Shown here in pieces: positions 1 to 5,178 of a stretch of 5,178 nucleotides of DNA. The stretch is from Clostridiales bacterium (GTDB taxonomy: Bacteria > Bacillota > Clostridia > Oscillospirales > QAMX01): NCBI GenBank assembly GCA_012841675.1, contig DUUG01000373.1:1-5178 (forward strand). The letters run 5' to 3'. The position numbers were made by a program, and so were the translations under genes. The stretch's first letter is position 1. Each line of letters starts with the position of its first letter. The notes under the pieces were generated by a model, which did not search any database, had not been told where the DNA came from, and saw only the letters and a program-made list of their open reading frames with translations.

Positions 1-93
1 AAAACTCATATACAAATTTGTATTCGAAATCCAAATTGCATAAAAGGTTATTTTTGTCCACGAGAATTACATATAGAGTATTGCAATCCATAG

Positions 94-123
94 CCGGGGC
101 GTAGATAATTCGTCCCGGTTTTT
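94..123 (+). terminator. Rho-independent terminator (plus strand)
   Basis: An 8-bp stem pairs CCGGGGCG (94-101) with CGTCCCGG (111-118), including one G-U pair, around a 9-nt loop. Five T residues (119-123) follow directly. The T tract is only on the plus-strand side, so it should end a transcript entering from the left of the window. A TAG codon at 91-93 sits directly before the stem, in keeping with the end of an upstream gene, but that gene cannot be identified. Confidence 0.72.
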
Positions 124-166
124 GCTTCGCAAAATATGCAAAATGATAACTTCATTTTCCTGTTAC

Positions 167-195
167 TTGAAACAATATGTAACTCATGGTATTAT
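167..195 (+). promoter_or_regulatory. Possible orphan sigma-A promoter
   Basis: TTGAAA (167-172) and TATTAT (190-195) are separated by 17 nt, each one mismatch from the sigma-A consensus. A transcript starting near 202 would run through the tRNA terminator hairpin, which has no T tract in this direction, and then antisense to the tRNA-Arg gene. No reading frame with a ribosome site follows. In such AT-rich DNA a chance match is a real possibility. Confidence 0.25.
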
Positions 196-240
196 TTTCT
201 TAGCGCTGACAATTATATAATACAACCAAGCGCATATCAT

Positions 241-286
241 AACTAAAAACAAAAAAGACAGAGAACCTTTAAAGGTTCTCTATCTT
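241..286 (-). terminator. Rho-independent terminator of tRNA-Arg
   Basis: A long inverted repeat (255-286) contains a perfect 20-bp palindrome at 261-280 made of GAGAACCTTT and AAAGGTTCTC. Outer pairs extend the stem; the only irregular pair (259/282) is a G-U wobble on the minus strand but a C-A mismatch on the plus strand. On the minus strand the stem is followed by a T-rich tail (TTTTTTGTTTTT, 256 down to 245). Strand asymmetry in both pairing and tail assigns it to the leftward tRNA transcript, whose 3' end lies about 57 nt upstream. Confidence 0.88.
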
Positions 287-342
287 AATCGTAATTGAGA
301 ATACGTTCCGGATAACAAATATCTGCTCGTATTCTCTCGCTA

Positions 343-419
343 TGGCACGCCCGAGATGATTCGAACATCCGACCTGCCGCTTAGGAGGCGGCCGCTCTAT
401 CCTGCTGAGCTACGGGCGC
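343..419 (-). tRNA. tRNA-Arg (anticodon CCU)
   Basis: This is a complete 77-nt cloverleaf with the CCA end encoded (complement of 343-345). Arms in order are: acceptor GCGCCCG/CGGGCGT with a terminal G1-U72 wobble, D stem GCTC/GAGC, anticodon stem GCCGC/GCGGC around loop CTCCTAA, a 5-nt variable loop, and T stem GGATG/CATCT around loop TTCGAAT. The anticodon CCU (complement of 383-385) reads AGG arginine codons. The D loop carries A after the GG pair, the position of A20, a known arginine identity element in bacteria. The discriminator base is G. The gene is transcribed away from yitT, with its own promoter and terminator, and appears to be a single-gene unit. Confidence 0.97.
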
Positions 420-440
420 ATGTATACACACATCTGTTTA

Positions 441-469
441 ATTGTAATATATCCTGCCCAATTTGTCAA
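441..469 (-). promoter_or_regulatory. Sigma-A promoter of tRNA-Arg
   Basis: Read on the minus strand, a perfect TTGACA (-35, complement of 464-469) is followed by a 17-nt spacer and TACAAT (-10, complement of 441-446), one mismatch from TATAAT. Transcription should start near 434, leaving a leader of about 15 nt before the tRNA 5' end at 419. A near-consensus element with optimal spacing suits a stable RNA gene. Confidence 0.85.
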
Positions 470-530
470 TGATGAATGGTAGCGGGACCGGGCCGGGCAC
501 GTTTCTGGCTGTTCTGTCGTAAATATATCG

Positions 531-536
531 TATAGT
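531..536 (+). promoter_or_regulatory. Candidate -10 element for yitT
   Basis: TATAGT at 531-536 is one mismatch from TATAAT and would start a transcript near 543, just upstream of the Shine-Dalgarno site of the YitT gene. No convincing -35 hexamer lies at the right distance (the bases around 507-513 match poorly). The element is therefore a guess based on position and the -10 match. Confidence 0.35.
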
Positions 537-560
537 GTTTTGAGATGAAAGGAGAATTCT

Positions 561-1445
561 ATGCCCACATCCCTGTTCCAGTCCCCCCATCCTGTACGGC
601 GCCGTATTGGCAGTATTGCGCTAATACTCATCGGCTGCTCTCTATATTCTATTGCCATTGTGCTTTTTATTATTCCCAGTCAAATGATGATGGGTGGGGT
701 CACAGGCATATCCCTGATTATAAACCGATTGATTGGTTTCCCGGTGGGTATTTTGATTGCCATTATCAATATCCCCCTGTTTCTCGCCGGGTTTAAAAGC
801 ATGGGCCGTGATTTTTTCATCGGTTCTTTGATCGGCATGTTCTTTTCATCGGTTTTGATTGACGTATATAAGGCATTACTTCCTGCCATGCCGGAAATCG
901 TATCGGATCGGCTGTTGGCATCGGTCTTGGGAGGGGCCCTTTCCGGGGTGGGGCTTGGTTTAGTCATGGCCGCAGGGGCCAGCACCGGCGGCACCGATAT
1001 TGTCGCATTGCTACTCAACAAGAAAGCCGAGGGCATTTCCTTAGGGCGTTTGATCTTAATTTCAGATATTATTATCGTTCTTGTCGGTGTTATCATTTTG
1101 CGTGACTATATGGCAGCCCTTTATACGGGCGTCATGATGTACGCCTCGGCCGCAGTATTAGACGGAGTGATCTATGGCGTCAATATTGCATCCGTCGTAC
1201 TCATTATTACCTCAAAACCCGAGGAGATAACAAGCGCTGTCATAGAAACTCTAGAACGTGGTGTTACCATTCTGCCTGCCAAGGGCGGCTATACCAACCG
1301 GGATACAAACGTGCTGCTTTGCAGCCTGGGGCGGCGGCAGCTGGGCCTGTTAAAACGGATCATCCGGCAGGCAGATCCCGATGCGTTCTTTATTGTGCAG
1401 GAAGCAAAGGAGGTCATTGGTCTTGGATTTAAAAAACTTGTCTAG
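561..1445 (+). CDS. YitT family membrane protein (DUF161/DUF2179)
   Basis: The 294-residue protein matches the usual size and architecture of the YitT family, integral membrane proteins widespread in Bacillota whose biochemical role is not established. The N-terminal half has hydrophobic segments at about residues 16-38, 59-78, 84-104, 118-140 and 164-180, with a possible further one near 185-205. A Gly/Ser/Thr-rich stretch AGASTGGTDI (138-147) is typical of the family. Residues from about 220 to 290 form the soluble C-terminal DUF2179 domain, ending in the characteristic pattern DPDAFFIVQEAKEVIGLGF. The start ATG 561 is supported by AAAGGAG at 548-554 with 6-nt spacing. The gene is divergent from tRNA-Arg, and its last 23 nt overlap the likely start of the HAD phosphatase gene, which suggests cotranscription. 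The family assignment is secure; any transport substrate would be speculation. Confidence 0.93.
   Translation: MPTSLFQSPHPVRRRIGSIALILIGCSLYSIAIVLFIIPSQMMMGGVTGISLIINRLIGFPVGILIAIINIPLFLAGFKSMGRDFFIGSLIGMFFSSVLIDVYKALLPAMPEIVSDRLLASVLGGALSGVGLGLVMAAGASTGGTDIVALLLNKKAEGISLGRLILISDIIIVLVGVIILRDYMAALYTGVMMYASAAVLDGVIYGVNIASVVLIITSKPEEITSAVIETLERGVTILPAKGGYTNRDTNVLLCSLGRRQLGLLKRIIRQADPDAFFIVQEAKEVIGLGFKKLV
1406..1413 (+). promoter_or_regulatory. Shine-Dalgarno site fixing the HAD gene start
   Basis: AAAGGAGG, a near-perfect anti-16S match, lies inside the yitT coding end, 9 nt before the in-frame TTG at 1423. No comparable site precedes ATG 1381, TTG 1471 or GTG 1477. It is the main evidence for choosing TTG 1423 as the HAD phosphatase start. 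Confidence 0.75.
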
Positions 1446-2106
1446 CGCCGGATTTTCATCCGGCAAGGCATTGTTAGTGTTCGATTTAGACGGTACGCTG
1501 CTGGATACTATGCACGATATTCAAGCGGCTGTGAATGTGGCTCTGTCAAAGCAGGGGAAACAGGCGCTGCCGCTTGAGGCGGTTACGCAGATGGTGGGAA
1601 ACGGTGTTTCCGTGCTTGCCCGCAAGGCTCTTGCCGGAACGGGGGATGAGGCTGCCTTTTTGCAAGACTATCACGCATATTACCGCGCGCATCTTTACGA
1701 CAAAACCGTTCCTTACCCCGGCATACCCGCCCTAATAGACCGGCTTTCCAAGCAGGGCTACAAGCTGGCAGTTTTGTCAAACAAGCCGCAGGCAGAAACC
1801 GAGCGCCTGATAGAAGCGTTTTTCCCCCAAGGCCTTTTTGCCATGGTTTGGGGGCAGACGGAAGAAAGACCGAAAAAACCGGACCCCAAAGCCCCTCTTG
1901 CCCTGGCAAAATTGCTATCCTTTTCGTCGGAACAATGTGTTATGATCGGAGATTCCGATGTAGATATGCAAACGGCCAAGGCCGCCGGCTTTTTCCCGCT
2001 GGGCGTTACATGGGGGTACCAAAGCAAGGAAACTTTGCAGACCGCCGGTGCAAAAATTCTAGTAAATTCGGAGAATGAGCTTGCAAATGTGTTGATATTT
2101 TCATAA
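1423..2106 (+). CDS. HAD-superfamily hydrolase, phosphoglycolate phosphatase type
   Basis: From TTG 1423 the protein has 227 residues, normal for Gph/PGPase-like subfamily IA HAD phosphatases, which are cytosolic Mg-dependent phosphomonoesterases. All four HAD motifs are present: motif I DLDGT with nucleophile D21 and acid/base D23; motif II LSN with S119; motif III lysine in KKPDP (about 151-152); and motif IV GDSDVD (176-181) with metal-binding Asp. Residues between about 30 and 95 form the helical cap seen in Gph-type enzymes. The true substrate (2-phosphoglycolate, pyrophosphate or another small phosphoester) cannot be read from sequence. An upstream ATG at 1381 would overlap yitT by 65 nt and lacks a ribosome site, so TTG 1423 behind AAAGGAGG is preferred (23-nt overlap with yitT). 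The 16 residues before the first strand are unusual for the family, so a later start at TTG 1471 remains possible. Confidence 0.9.
   Translation: MDLKNLSSAGFSSGKALLVFDLDGTLLDTMHDIQAAVNVALSKQGKQALPLEAVTQMVGNGVSVLARKALAGTGDEAAFLQDYHAYYRAHLYDKTVPYPGIPALIDRLSKQGYKLAVLSNKPQAETERLIEAFFPQGLFAMVWGQTEERPKKPDPKAPLALAKLLSFSSEQCVMIGDSDVDMQTAKAAGFFPLGVTWGYQSKETLQTAGAKILVNSENELANVLIFS
1447..1464 (+). repeat. GC-rich hairpin at the yitT/HAD junction
   Basis: GCCGGAT (1447-1453) and ATCCGGC (1458-1464) form a perfect 7-bp stem around a TTTC loop, starting one base after the yitT stop codon. No T tract follows, so it is not a standard intrinsic terminator. With the TTG 1423 start it falls in codons 9-14 of the HAD gene, encoding a short Ser/Gly-rich stretch before the catalytic fold. 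It may affect coupling, RNA stability or nothing. Confidence 0.5.
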
Positions 2107-2120
2107 ATATGGTGTATCAT
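2092..2120 (+). promoter_or_regulatory. Likely sigma-A promoter of recA
   Basis: TTGATA (2092-2097) and TATCAT (2115-2120), each one mismatch from consensus, are 17 nt apart. The -35 lies in the last codons of the HAD gene. Transcription should begin near 2127, giving a leader of about 55 nt to the recA ATG. An inverted repeat ATATTT-TCAT-AAATAT (2095-2110) overlaps the -35 and spacer. No GAAC-4-GTTC box of the Bacillus LexA type is seen here. Confidence 0.65.
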
Positions 2121-2131
2121 AATAGAATAAA

Positions 2132-2158
2132 TAAACTTTACAATACAAATGAAGTTTA
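2132..2158 (+). repeat. Inverted repeat in the recA leader
   Basis: TAAACTT (2132-2138) and AAGTTTA (2152-2158) are perfect 7-bp inverted arms separated by 13 nt, between the predicted transcription start and the recA ribosome site. The arms could form a weak AU-rich stem in the leader RNA or serve as an operator. The base composition makes chance occurrence plausible. Confidence 0.35.
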
Positions 2159-2164
2159 CACGGG

Positions 2165-2171
2165 AGAGGAG
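2165..2171 (+). promoter_or_regulatory. Shine-Dalgarno site fixing the recA start
   Basis: AGAGGAG lies 10 nt before ATG 2182. The in-frame ATG at 2149 has no such site and would add 11 residues not expected in RecA, so 2182 is taken as the start. Confidence 0.75.
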
Positions 2172-2181
2172 CCTTTCTAAC

Positions 2182-3279
2182 ATGGAAAAGAAGCATCAAG
2201 CACTGGAAACTGCCTTGGCCCAGTTGGAAAAGACCTATGGCAAGGGAACGGTGATGCGGTTAGGCGACAATCCGGCCATGAATGTGGAGGCAATTTCCAC
2301 CGGATCGCTGACGCTGGACTATGCCCTTGGCATTGGCGGTGTTCCCCGTGGCCGAATTGTGGAAATATATGGGCCGGAATCTTCCGGTAAAACAACCGTT
2401 GCATTACATATTATCGCCGAGGCCCAGAAGGCCGGCGGCGAGGCTGCCTTTATTGATGCAGAGCACGCGCTCGACCCTCATTATGCGAAAAACCTGGGCG
2501 TGGATATAGACAATCTGCTGGTTTCCCAGCCGGATAACGGCGAGCAGGCCCTTGAAATCGTCGATGCCCTCGTTTCCTCCGGCGCTTTGGACGTGATTGT
2601 CCTTGACTCAGTCGCCGCCCTTACGCCAAAGTCTGAAATCGAAGGCAATATGGGCGATGCGTATGTGGGCGTTTTAGCGCGGCTTATGTCGCAGGCCATG
2701 CGCAAGCTGGCTGGCACCATTTCCCGTTCCAATACGGTGGCCATTTTTATTAACCAGTTGCGTGATAAAATCGGCGTTATGTATGGAAGCCCCGAAGTGA
2801 CCACCGGCGGCCGCGCGCTGAAATTCTATTCCAGTGTCCGTTTAGATGTCCGCCGGACGGAGGCCATTAAAAACGGCACGGAAGTAATCGGCGGGCGGAC
2901 GCGGGTTCGCGTTGTGAAAAATAAGGTGGCTCCGCCGTTTAAAGAGGGCGAGTTTGACCTTATGTTCGGGAAAGGGATCTCCCGGGTGGGCGAGGTTGTC
3001 GATCTGGGTGTGGATGCCGGTGCCATTAAAAAAAGCGGCGCATGGTTCAGCATGGGCGATATCCGCCTGGGCCAGGGTCGAGAAAACGCCAAGGCCTATT
3101 TGCTGGAAAATCCCGATGTTATGGCCGAAGTGGAAAAGGCCATTGACGCTTTCATGAAGACGGGCGAAAAAGCAGGCGCCAAGGGCAAAAAAGCTGCGGA
3201 GAAGCCTGCGGAAAGCAAGTCTACAAAAGCCGCGCCCACGGCTGCTGTGCCTGTTATTGTGGAAGATTTTGAGGAATAG
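2182..3279 (+). CDS. recA: Recombinase RecA
   Basis: RecA polymerises on single-stranded DNA, drives ATP-dependent strand exchange and stimulates LexA self-cleavage. The 365-residue protein shows the complete core: an N-terminal helix (about 1-30); Walker A GPESSGKTT (64-72); the catalytic glutamate E94 in IDAEHALDP; Walker B ending at D142 in VIVLDS; the L1 loop around EIEGNMGDA (152-160); NQLRDKIGVMYG (191-202) leading into loop L2 and its TTGGRALKFY end (208-216); and the C-terminal GAWFS motif (286-290). From about residue 328 the tail is Lys/Ala-rich and ends in acidic EDFEE, as is usual for the disordered RecA C-terminus. No intein, frameshift or missing catalytic residue is seen. It has its own likely promoter, lies 75 nt after the HAD gene, and is followed 5 nt later by recX. 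Confidence 0.99.
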   Translation: MEKKHQALETALAQLEKTYGKGTVMRLGDNPAMNVEAISTGSLTLDYALGIGGVPRGRIVEIYGPESSGKTTVALHIIAEAQKAGGEAAFIDAEHALDPHYAKNLGVDIDNLLVSQPDNGEQALEIVDALVSSGALDVIVLDSVAALTPKSEIEGNMGDAYVGVLARLMSQAMRKLAGTISRSNTVAIFINQLRDKIGVMYGSPEVTTGGRALKFYSSVRLDVRRTEAIKNGTEVIGGRTRVRVVKNKVAPPFKEGEFDLMFGKGISRVGEVVDLGVDAGAIKKSGAWFSMGDIRLGQGRENAKAYLLENPDVMAEVEKAIDAFMKTGEKAGAKGKKAAEKPAESKSTKAAPTAAVPVIVEDFEE

Positions 3280-3284
3280 GGCAT

Positions 3285-3929
3285 ATGCCTTTGATTTTGC
3301 GAATCCGCCCGACCAGGGGCGGCCGGAAAATGCTTCTGTCGCTGGATGACGGCACGTATCTGCGCATACAACCCGAGCTTGTGGAAAAGCTTGGGTTTGC
3401 TGTGGGTACCGAAGTGACCCCAGAGGAAATAGAAATGCTTTGCCCGGCGGAGACTCAAAACGACCCGGAGAAAGCCAGAGAGCAGGCGGCAAGGTTTTTG
3501 TCCCGCCGGCCTCTGTCCGAGGCAGAGCTTCTCAAAAAGCTTTTGGGCAAGGGCTTTTCCGAAGAATTGGCAGAAGGGGCCGTGGCCCATATGAAAGCCA
3601 TAGGCTTTCTGGACGATGGGGCTTATGCGGAAGCATGGGTGCAGGAATATGTGCGGCGCGGCTTATCGGCCCGAGCCATGGCCATGAAGCTTAGGGAAAA
3701 AGGCCTTTCCAAAGATACGGTGGAGGAGGCGATTTCCAAGGTGCCGCCGCCGGACGATGTGTTGGATGCCCTTGTCGCATCCAAGGCCAAAGGGCAGCCT
3801 TTGGACCGGAGCCTTCGTCAGAAAATTTTTAATTTTTTATACAGACGCGGCTTTGCCAGCGCCGATATTCAGAGTGCGCTGCAAAGATACGGGCAGAATG
3901 ATTCCGGCGAAGGCTTGGAATTTGAATAG
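3285..3929 (+). CDS. recX: RecA regulatory protein RecX
   Basis: RecX binds RecA filaments and modulates their activity, usually as an inhibitor. The 214-residue product has an N-terminal extension of about 60 residues followed by three tandem three-helix units, roughly 64-105, 106-150 and 155-203, the RecX fold. Family-typical stretches include ARFLSRRPLSEAELLKKL (69-86), the GFLDDGAYAEAWV segment (107-119) and the final FLYRRGFASADI segment (184-195). The extended N-terminus is common in Bacillota versions. ATG 3285 follows the recA stop by 5 nt; GAGG at 3271-3274, inside the end of recA, gives a ribosome site with 10-nt spacing, which suggests translational coupling. No terminator separates the two genes. 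The immediate recA neighbourhood strongly supports the assignment. Confidence 0.95.
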   Translation: MPLILRIRPTRGGRKMLLSLDDGTYLRIQPELVEKLGFAVGTEVTPEEIEMLCPAETQNDPEKAREQAARFLSRRPLSEAELLKKLLGKGFSEELAEGAVAHMKAIGFLDDGAYAEAWVQEYVRRGLSARAMAMKLREKGLSKDTVEEAISKVPPPDDVLDALVASKAKGQPLDRSLRQKIFNFLYRRGFASADIQSALQRYGQNDSGEGLEFE

Positions 3930-3944
3930 GAGTTTAACAATTAT

Positions 3945-5178
3945 ATGTCGCAGAAGATAAGCTTTATCTCTCTCGGATGTTCGAAAAACTTGGTAGACAG
4001 CGAGCATATGCTCTTTTTCTTGGACGAAGCAGGCTTTTCCTTCACCCCCCACGCCGATCAGGCGGATGCGGTGGTGGTAAATACCTGTGCCTTTATCGAC
4101 GAGGCAAAACAGGAAGCCATTGACCAGATTCTGGAAATGTGCGCCTTGAAAAACGACGGGGAAAGTAATTTAAAGGCCGTTGTCGTGGCCGGCTGTTTAG
4201 CACAGCGGTATCAGGACGAGTTATATCGGGAAATTCCCGAAATTGACGGCATTGTGACCAGCAGCTCGATTAAACATGTCGTGGAAACGGTGAAGGAAGC
4301 CCTGGAAGGCAAGCGGCCCCTGTATACCGGCGATAAAAATGCCCCTATGGAGGAAATGGGCCGTTTGACGGTCACTCCTTTCTACACGGCGTATGTGAAA
4401 ATCAGCGAGGGATGCAATCACCGCTGTTCTTACTGCACCATTCCCTCCATCCGCGGCCGCATGCGGAGCAGGAAAAAAGAGGATGTTCTGGCTGAATGCA
4501 AGGCATTGGTGGAAAGCGGTGCTAAGGAGCTTATTATCATTGCCCAAGATATCACCCGCTACGGCGCTGACTTATACGGAAAGCCGGAACTGGCAAGCCT
4601 TATAAAGGAAATTTGCCGTCTGCCGGTGGAATGGGTTCGACTGCATTACATGAATCCCGACGGGTTTACCGAGGAACTCATCGAAACCATTGCCAATGAG
4701 CCGAAAATTTTAAAATATCTCGATATTCCCATTCAGCATGTGTCTGATACTGTTTTAAAACGGATGCATAGAGCATATACGGGGGATACGGTTCGCTCTT
4801 TGTTTACCAAATTTCGCAATAGAATTCCCGGCGTTGTTCTTAGAACCAGCTTGATTGTCGGCTTCCCCGGCGAAACGGACGAGGATTTTGAAGAACTCTG
4901 CGCCTTTCTGATGGATTTTCAGATTGAGCGGGCCGGCGTGTTTGCCTTTTCTCCGCAGGAGGATACGAAAGCTGCCGCCTTGCCCGATCAGCATGAAGAG
5001 GAGACGAAGATCGCCCGAAGCGAGCGTGTTGCCGCCATTCAGCAAGAGGTTATGGAAGCATTTGGTGAAGGCTTGATCGGTCGCGAGCTTGTAGTGCTTT
5101 GCGAGGCGTATGACCGGCTGGCGGAAGTTTGGTTTGGCCGCTCCTTTGCCGATTCGCCGGATGTGGACGGGAAGGTGT
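3945..5178 (+). CDS. rimO: Ribosomal protein S12 methylthiotransferase RimO (3' end cut by window)
   Basis: RimO is a radical-SAM iron-sulfur enzyme that adds a methylthio group to a conserved aspartate of ribosomal protein S12. The frame is open from ATG 3945 to the window edge, giving 411 codons, and I translated it by hand. The N-terminal UPF0004 domain has the three cluster cysteines C12 (SLGCSKNLVDSE), C48 (NTCAFIDEAKQEAID) and C84 (VAGCLAQRY). The radical-SAM motif CNHRCSYC supplies C157, C161 and C164. From about residue 375 a TRAM domain begins and reaches GRSFADSPDVDGKV at the edge; about 30 residues should be missing. The GCSKNLVDSE and NTCAFI signatures favour RimO over the tRNA enzymes MiaB and MtaB. 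AGGAG at 3928-3932 is 12 nt before the ATG, rather far but acceptable. The gene follows recX by 15 nt and is probably in the recA operon. Confidence 0.95.
   Translation, partial: MSQKISFISLGCSKNLVDSEHMLFFLDEAGFSFTPHADQADAVVVNTCAFIDEAKQEAIDQILEMCALKNDGESNLKAVVVAGCLAQRYQDELYREIPEIDGIVTSSSIKHVVETVKEALEGKRPLYTGDKNAPMEEMGRLTVTPFYTAYVKISEGCNHRCSYCTIPSIRGRMRSRKKEDVLAECKALVESGAKELIIIAQDITRYGADLYGKPELASLIKEICRLPVEWVRLHYMNPDGFTEELIETIANEPKILKYLDIPIQHVSDTVLKRMHRAYTGDTVRSLFTKFRNRIPGVVLRTSLIVGFPGETDEDFEELCAFLMDFQIERAGVFAFSPQEDTKAAALPDQHEEETKIARSERVAAIQQEVMEAFGEGLIGRELVVLCEAYDRLAEVWFGRSFADSPDVDGKV

Larger units (their letters stand above)
1..342. other. AT-rich intergenic region, no supported gene
   Basis: This stretch is visibly richer in A and T than the genes to the right. 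It holds two intrinsic terminators facing each other (plus strand at 94-123, minus strand at 241-286), a 14-bp perfect palindrome at 10-23, and a promoter-like pair on the plus strand at 167-195. Two plus-strand frames are open from the left edge. One ends at TAG 91-93, directly before the terminator stem; the other ends at TAG 102-104, inside the terminator loop. One minus-strand frame is also open out through the left edge. None has a good start, a ribosome site or a recognisable motif, so I call no gene. The first plus-strand frame could be the tail of an upstream gene. Confidence 0.6.

Noticed and set aside
48..155. 35-residue minus-strand frame starting at ATG 155
   Set aside because: It has only a poorly spaced AGGA before the ATG, crosses the plus-strand terminator, has no recognised motif, and other frames are equally open in this AT-rich DNA.
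261..280. GAAC and GTTC arms inside the palindrome, resembling a LexA box
   Set aside because: The half-sites are separated by 8 nt, not the 4 nt of the Bacillus-type site, and the element is explained fully as the tRNA terminator stem with its T-rich tail.
343..419. tRNA-Arg as a possible integration site for a mobile element
   Set aside because: No duplicate of the tRNA 3' end, integrase gene or other mobile-element gene is present in the window; its flanks are explained by a promoter and terminator.
410..658. 82-residue minus-strand frame overlapping the tRNA end and the start of yitT
   Set aside because: Its 3' end runs into the tRNA-Arg gene and its start lies antisense to well-supported yitT coding sequence; no ribosome site or family resemblance.
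1381..1422. Upstream ATG extension of the HAD phosphatase
   Set aside because: No ribosome site precedes ATG 1381, the overlap with yitT would be 65 nt, and the extra residues are encoded by the conserved C-terminal DUF2179 region in another frame.
2149..2181. Upstream ATG adding 11 residues to RecA
   Set aside because: There is no Shine-Dalgarno site before 2149, whereas AGAGGAG precedes 2182, and RecA proteins normally begin close to the residues encoded at 2182.
2842..3590. Long minus-strand frames (up to 216 codons) opposite recA and recX
   Set aside because: They are antisense shadows of two confidently identified genes, with no ribosome sites and arginine/proline/phenylalanine-rich composition typical of antisense frames.

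Overview
The window looks like ordinary chromosomal housekeeping DNA from a low-to-moderate-GC Gram-positive anaerobe, most likely a member of the Clostridia (Bacillota). Reasons: strong AGGAGG-type Shine-Dalgarno sites, a TTG start, near-consensus sigma-A promoters, a YitT-family membrane protein, a RecA with a Lys/Ala-rich tail, and the run recA-recX-rimO. The genus cannot be named from the sequence alone.

Layout. Positions 1-342 are AT-rich and hold no gene I can support. They contain a plus-strand intrinsic terminator (94-123), which probably ends a transcript entering from the left, and a minus-strand terminator (241-286) for the tRNA. A tRNA-Arg(CCU) gene with encoded CCA lies on the minus strand (343-419) behind a near-consensus promoter (441-469). 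Everything to the right is on the plus strand: a YitT-family membrane protein (561-1445); a HAD phosphatase of the phosphoglycolate phosphatase type, overlapping the yitT end and probably starting at TTG 1423 (1423-2106); recA (2182-3279) with its own likely promoter (2092-2120); recX (3285-3929); and the 5' 411 codons of rimO (3945 to the window edge), cut inside its TRAM domain.

How the genes fit together. yitT and the HAD gene overlap by 23 nt and are probably cotranscribed and translationally coupled. recA, recX and rimO are separated by 5 and 15 nt and form a second unit. RecA is the recombinase and SOS co-protease, RecX modulates RecA filaments, and RimO is a radical-SAM enzyme that modifies ribosomal protein S12. 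No intrinsic terminator is visible between the HAD gene and recA, so readthrough from the first unit is possible.

I found no convincing undescribed system. The points most worth a second look are regulatory: no canonical Gram-positive LexA box at recA although other inverted repeats sit on its promoter and leader, a GC-rich hairpin inside the yitT/HAD overlap junction, and unexplained promoter-like and palindromic elements in the AT-rich left end.
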